Positions 15,094 through 16,807 of a stretch of DNA of 16,807 nucleotides are shown here, piece by piece. Numbering within the stretch: position 1 is the stretch's first letter; each line of letters begins with the position of its first letter. The stretch lies in the NCBI GenBank assembly GCA_947501315.1, contig CANMXH010000027.1:1-16807 (forward strand), read 5' to 3'. The stretch is from Caulobacteraceae bacterium (lineage in GTDB: Bacteria; Pseudomonadota; Alphaproteobacteria; Caulobacterales; Caulobacteraceae). The notes beneath the pieces were generated by a model. That model had not been told where the DNA came from and did not search any database. It saw only the letters and a program-made list of their open reading frames with translations. The translations under genes and the position numbers were made by a program.

Positions 15094-15504
15094 CTACCAG
15101 GCCCCCATCTCCCGCAACCGCTTGGCCAGATCCTCCGGTACCTCGCCCGCATCGAGGGTCGACAGGTCGGGCGGGGCGTCCTTGGGTTCGAGATAGCGCC
15201 ATCCCTGGAAGGGGCGGCGGGCCTGGGGGGCGGTGCGGATGACCTCGGGCGACAGGGTGATGTGGCACATCGAGGCCTTGCCCTCGCCCCGGGTGGCGAT
15301 GTCGAGGATGGGCATCCGGCAGGTCACTGACCCCTTCATCACCCAGTAGATCGAGCCGCCGTCCTCCAGCTCCGCCGCCCGCTTGGGGGTCATGCGGGTG
15401 TGGACGGTCAGCCACTCGCCCTTGGCGGCACGGCGCTCCAGCGTCTCCACCTTTGCGACGCCGACGCAGAGCTTGATCATGTGGAGGGACGTGGAGGGCA
15501 ACAT
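15094..15504 (-). CDS. DUF1489 family protein
   Basis: A 136-residue protein. The typical N-terminus LHMIKLCVGVAKVETLE is followed by WLTVHTRMTPKRAAELEDGGSIYWVMKGSVTCRMPILDI and by FQGWRYLEPKDAPPDL, and it ends REMGAW. The family is an alphaproteobacterial one of unknown function. ATG 15504 is chosen; extending to 15684 would translate the REP-like palindrome (PLGPRVRGDER), a sign that the extension is not real. It lies downstream of mccA on the same strand, separated by 224 bp holding that repeat pair. Confidence 0.85.
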   Translation of the reverse strand: MLPSTSLHMIKLCVGVAKVETLERRAAKGEWLTVHTRMTPKRAAELEDGGSIYWVMKGSVTCRMPILDIATRGEGKASMCHITLSPEVIRTAPQARRPFQGWRYLEPKDAPPDLSTLDAGEVPEDLAKRLREMGAW

Positions 15505-15591
15505 GGGGCAGGCCTTAGCATCATCCGCACTGCCAGCGGGAGGCTTCCGGGCGGCGAGTTGGAGTTGGGTTGAAAGGGGGCCCGGAATGAT

Positions 15592-15725
15592 CCGCTCATC
15601 CCCGCGAACGCGGGGACCCAGTGGTTTGGGTGACGGGGCGGGCCGAACGGTTCCAAAATGTGTGTCCTGAAGCAAAGGCGTCAAGCTGGACAGGACTGGG
15701 TCCCCGCGTTCGCGGGGATGAGCGG
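15592..15725. repeat. REP-like palindrome in inverted duplicate (BIME-like)
   Basis: A 31-bp unit at 15592–15622 recurs exactly as its reverse complement at 15695–15725, with a 72-nt spacer. Each unit itself contains a palindrome CCCCGCG-AA-CGCGGGG followed by ACCCAGT. The right copy ends 3 bp from the mccA stop. The layout matches paired REP elements of other bacteria; similar GCGGGGACCCAG units are known to me from alphaproteobacterial genomes, but no search was done. The full 31-bp stem could also end or protect the mccA transcript. Confidence 0.85.
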
Positions 15726-15728
15726 AAT

Positions 15729-16807
15729 CTATTGGCCGTCAGCCATCACCACCGCCAGCACCGCATCCGCCACCACCTGATCGCCGACCGAGACGCCGAT
15801 CTCGCCGACCACGCCGTCGAACGGGGCGACGAGGGCGTGCTCCATCTTCATGGCCTCCAGCACCACGACGGGCTGGCCCTTGGTGACGGTGTCGCCGGGT
15901 TTGGCGGGGGTGGCGACGATCTTGCCGGGCATTGGCGCGCGGAGGGCACCGTCGGAGGCGGGGCCGCCAGCTCCGGACCCGCCCCGGGCGAAGGCGCTCA
16001 CCTCGAAGGCTGACCCGCTTTCGAAGGCAACCAAACGGGTCGCTGACAGGCCGATCAGTCGTGTCATTGGATGGTCGTCATCGTCGAGCATCCGGGCGAT
16101 CTGCGGCACCCCGTCGACAACGACGGACTGGGTGATACGGGACGGCGCATTGGCCCTGAAGCCGACCGCACCGGTCAGACTGTCCCATGGCGAATCCGCG
16201 CTGTCCGCGGAACCCGCTGCGACGTGGCGCAAGCGGTGGGCGGCATCTTCGACCCCCATTTCCGACAGAGGCTCGGCGACGAGGTCGCTCTCTTCAGCGG
16301 CGATGAAGCCGGTGTCGACATCACCGGCCACGAACCGCGGGTGCTCCAGGCATTTCATCACGAAGGCGGCGTTGGTCCTGACCGGCCAGACCTCGACCTG
16401 CCCGGCCGCGTGCGCAAGCGCTTCCGCCGCCTCTTCCCGCGTTTCCGCATGGACGATCAGTTTGGCGATCATGGGGTCGTAGAACTGGCTGACCTCGCCG
16501 CCTTCTTCAACGCCGGTGTCGATGCGGATGTCGCCCGGCATGACGAAATGCTCGAGCTTGCCGATGCTCGGCAGGAAGCCGTTTGCCGGGTCCTCGGCAT
16601 AGAGGCGGGCTTCCATGGCCCAGCCGTTCAGTTCGATCTCATCCTGTTTCAGCGGTATCGGCTCGCCTGCGGCGACGCGGAACTGCCATTCGACCAGATC
16701 GACGCCGGTGACCTCTTCGGTGACCGGGTGTTCGACCTGCAGCCGGGTGTTCATCTCCATGAACCAGATGCGGTCGGCCTTGAGGCCTTCGGAGGCGTCG
16801 GCGATGA
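15729..16807 (-). CDS. mccA: 3-methylcrotonyl-CoA carboxylase alpha subunit (5' part outside window)
   Basis: The C-terminal 358 complete codons are visible; the start lies beyond the right edge. MCC carboxylates 3-methylcrotonyl-CoA in leucine catabolism, and this subunit carries the biotin carboxylase and biotin domains. The visible part opens with IADASEGLKADRIWFMEMNTRLQ (given here as two pieces: IADASEGLKADRIW and FMEMNTRLQ), the MCC-type version of the catalytic stretch, then VEHPVTEEVTGVDLVEWQF and the AEDPANGFLPSIG block. The biotinyl domain ends the protein with EAMKMEHAL, the biotin Lys lying 38 residues from the end. It is a paralogue of pccA at the left end. The specific MCC assignment rests on these sequence variants, since the beta subunit is not in view. 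Confidence 0.86.
   Translation of the reverse strand, partial: IADASEGLKADRIWFMEMNTRLQVEHPVTEEVTGVDLVEWQFRVAAGEPIPLKQDEIELNGWAMEARLYAEDPANGFLPSIGKLEHFVMPGDIRIDTGVEEGGEVSQFYDPMIAKLIVHAETREEAAEALAHAAGQVEVWPVRTNAAFVMKCLEHPRFVAGDVDTGFIAAEESDLVAEPLSEMGVEDAAHRLRHVAAGSADSADSPWDSLTGAVGFRANAPSRITQSVVVDGVPQIARMLDDDDHPMTRLIGLSATRLVAFESGSAFEVSAFARGGSGAGGPASDGALRAPMPGKIVATPAKPGDTVTKGQPVVVLEAMKMEHALVAPFDGVVGEIGVSVGDQVVADAVLAVVMADGQ

Noticed and set aside
15505..15684. N-terminal extension of the DUF1489 protein
   Set aside because: The extension would translate one arm of the REP-like repeat and lacks family similarity; ATG 15504 fits the family N-terminus.
15592..15725. Insertion sequence or composite transposon ends
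   Set aside because: Only 72 nt lie between the arms, with no transposase and no visible target duplication; a REP pair fits better.

Overview
The window reads as ordinary chromosomal DNA of a high-GC alphaproteobacterium of the Caulobacteraceae, most likely Brevundimonas or a close relative. The reasons are the conserved block murA–DUF2948–UPF0262–infA–maf–RNase E/G–yacG–tRNA-Phe, an alphaproteobacterial tRNA-His with A73 and no encoded G at −1, an ExbB with an Ala/Pro-rich N-terminus, and promoter-like sequences of the TTGAC/GCTA type. This assignment is an inference; no marker gene was compared with a database.

Layout. (1) 1–2289: a bidirectional hairpin terminator and pccA (biotinylated alpha subunit of propionyl-CoA carboxylase) on the minus strand. 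(2) 2509–5210: three plus-strand genes, namely an exported S41-peptidase-like protein, msrB (methionine-R-sulfoxide reductase) and a secreted Tyr/Gly-rich protein of unknown role, closed by a 15-bp-stem terminator. A convergent tRNA-Thr(GGT) uses the same hairpin. (3) 5514–10402: a tightly packed plus-strand housekeeping block, with a 60-residue protein, murA (peptidoglycan), DUF2948, UPF0262, infA (translation initiation), a Maf nucleotide pyrophosphatase, a short RNase E/G-like protein, yacG (gyrase inhibitor) and tRNA-Phe(GAA). Several of these genes overlap by 4–11 bp. (4) 10403–12900: a 381-bp leader followed by exbB–exbD–tonB and a strong terminator, forming an envelope energy-transduction operon. 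(5) 13022–13098: tRNA-His(GTG). (6) 13161–16807: minus-strand genes for a cyclic-nucleotide-binding/patatin phospholipase, a DUF1489 protein, and the 3' part of mccA (3-methylcrotonyl-CoA carboxylase alpha subunit, leucine breakdown), which runs off the right edge.

No phage, insertion sequence, CRISPR array, defence system or secondary-metabolite cluster is visible. The least explained structures are intergenic. Two separate loci (8020–8134 and 14959–15091) carry facing arrays of the same degenerate heptamer, GTGRYTR, around a 51–56-nt spacer. Each begins 2–5 bp after the stop codon of a small conserved gene. A third intergenic locus (15592–15725) carries a 31-bp REP-like palindromic unit in exact inverted duplicate. 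These look like small dispersed repeat families, and the heptamer family is the best candidate for something not yet described.
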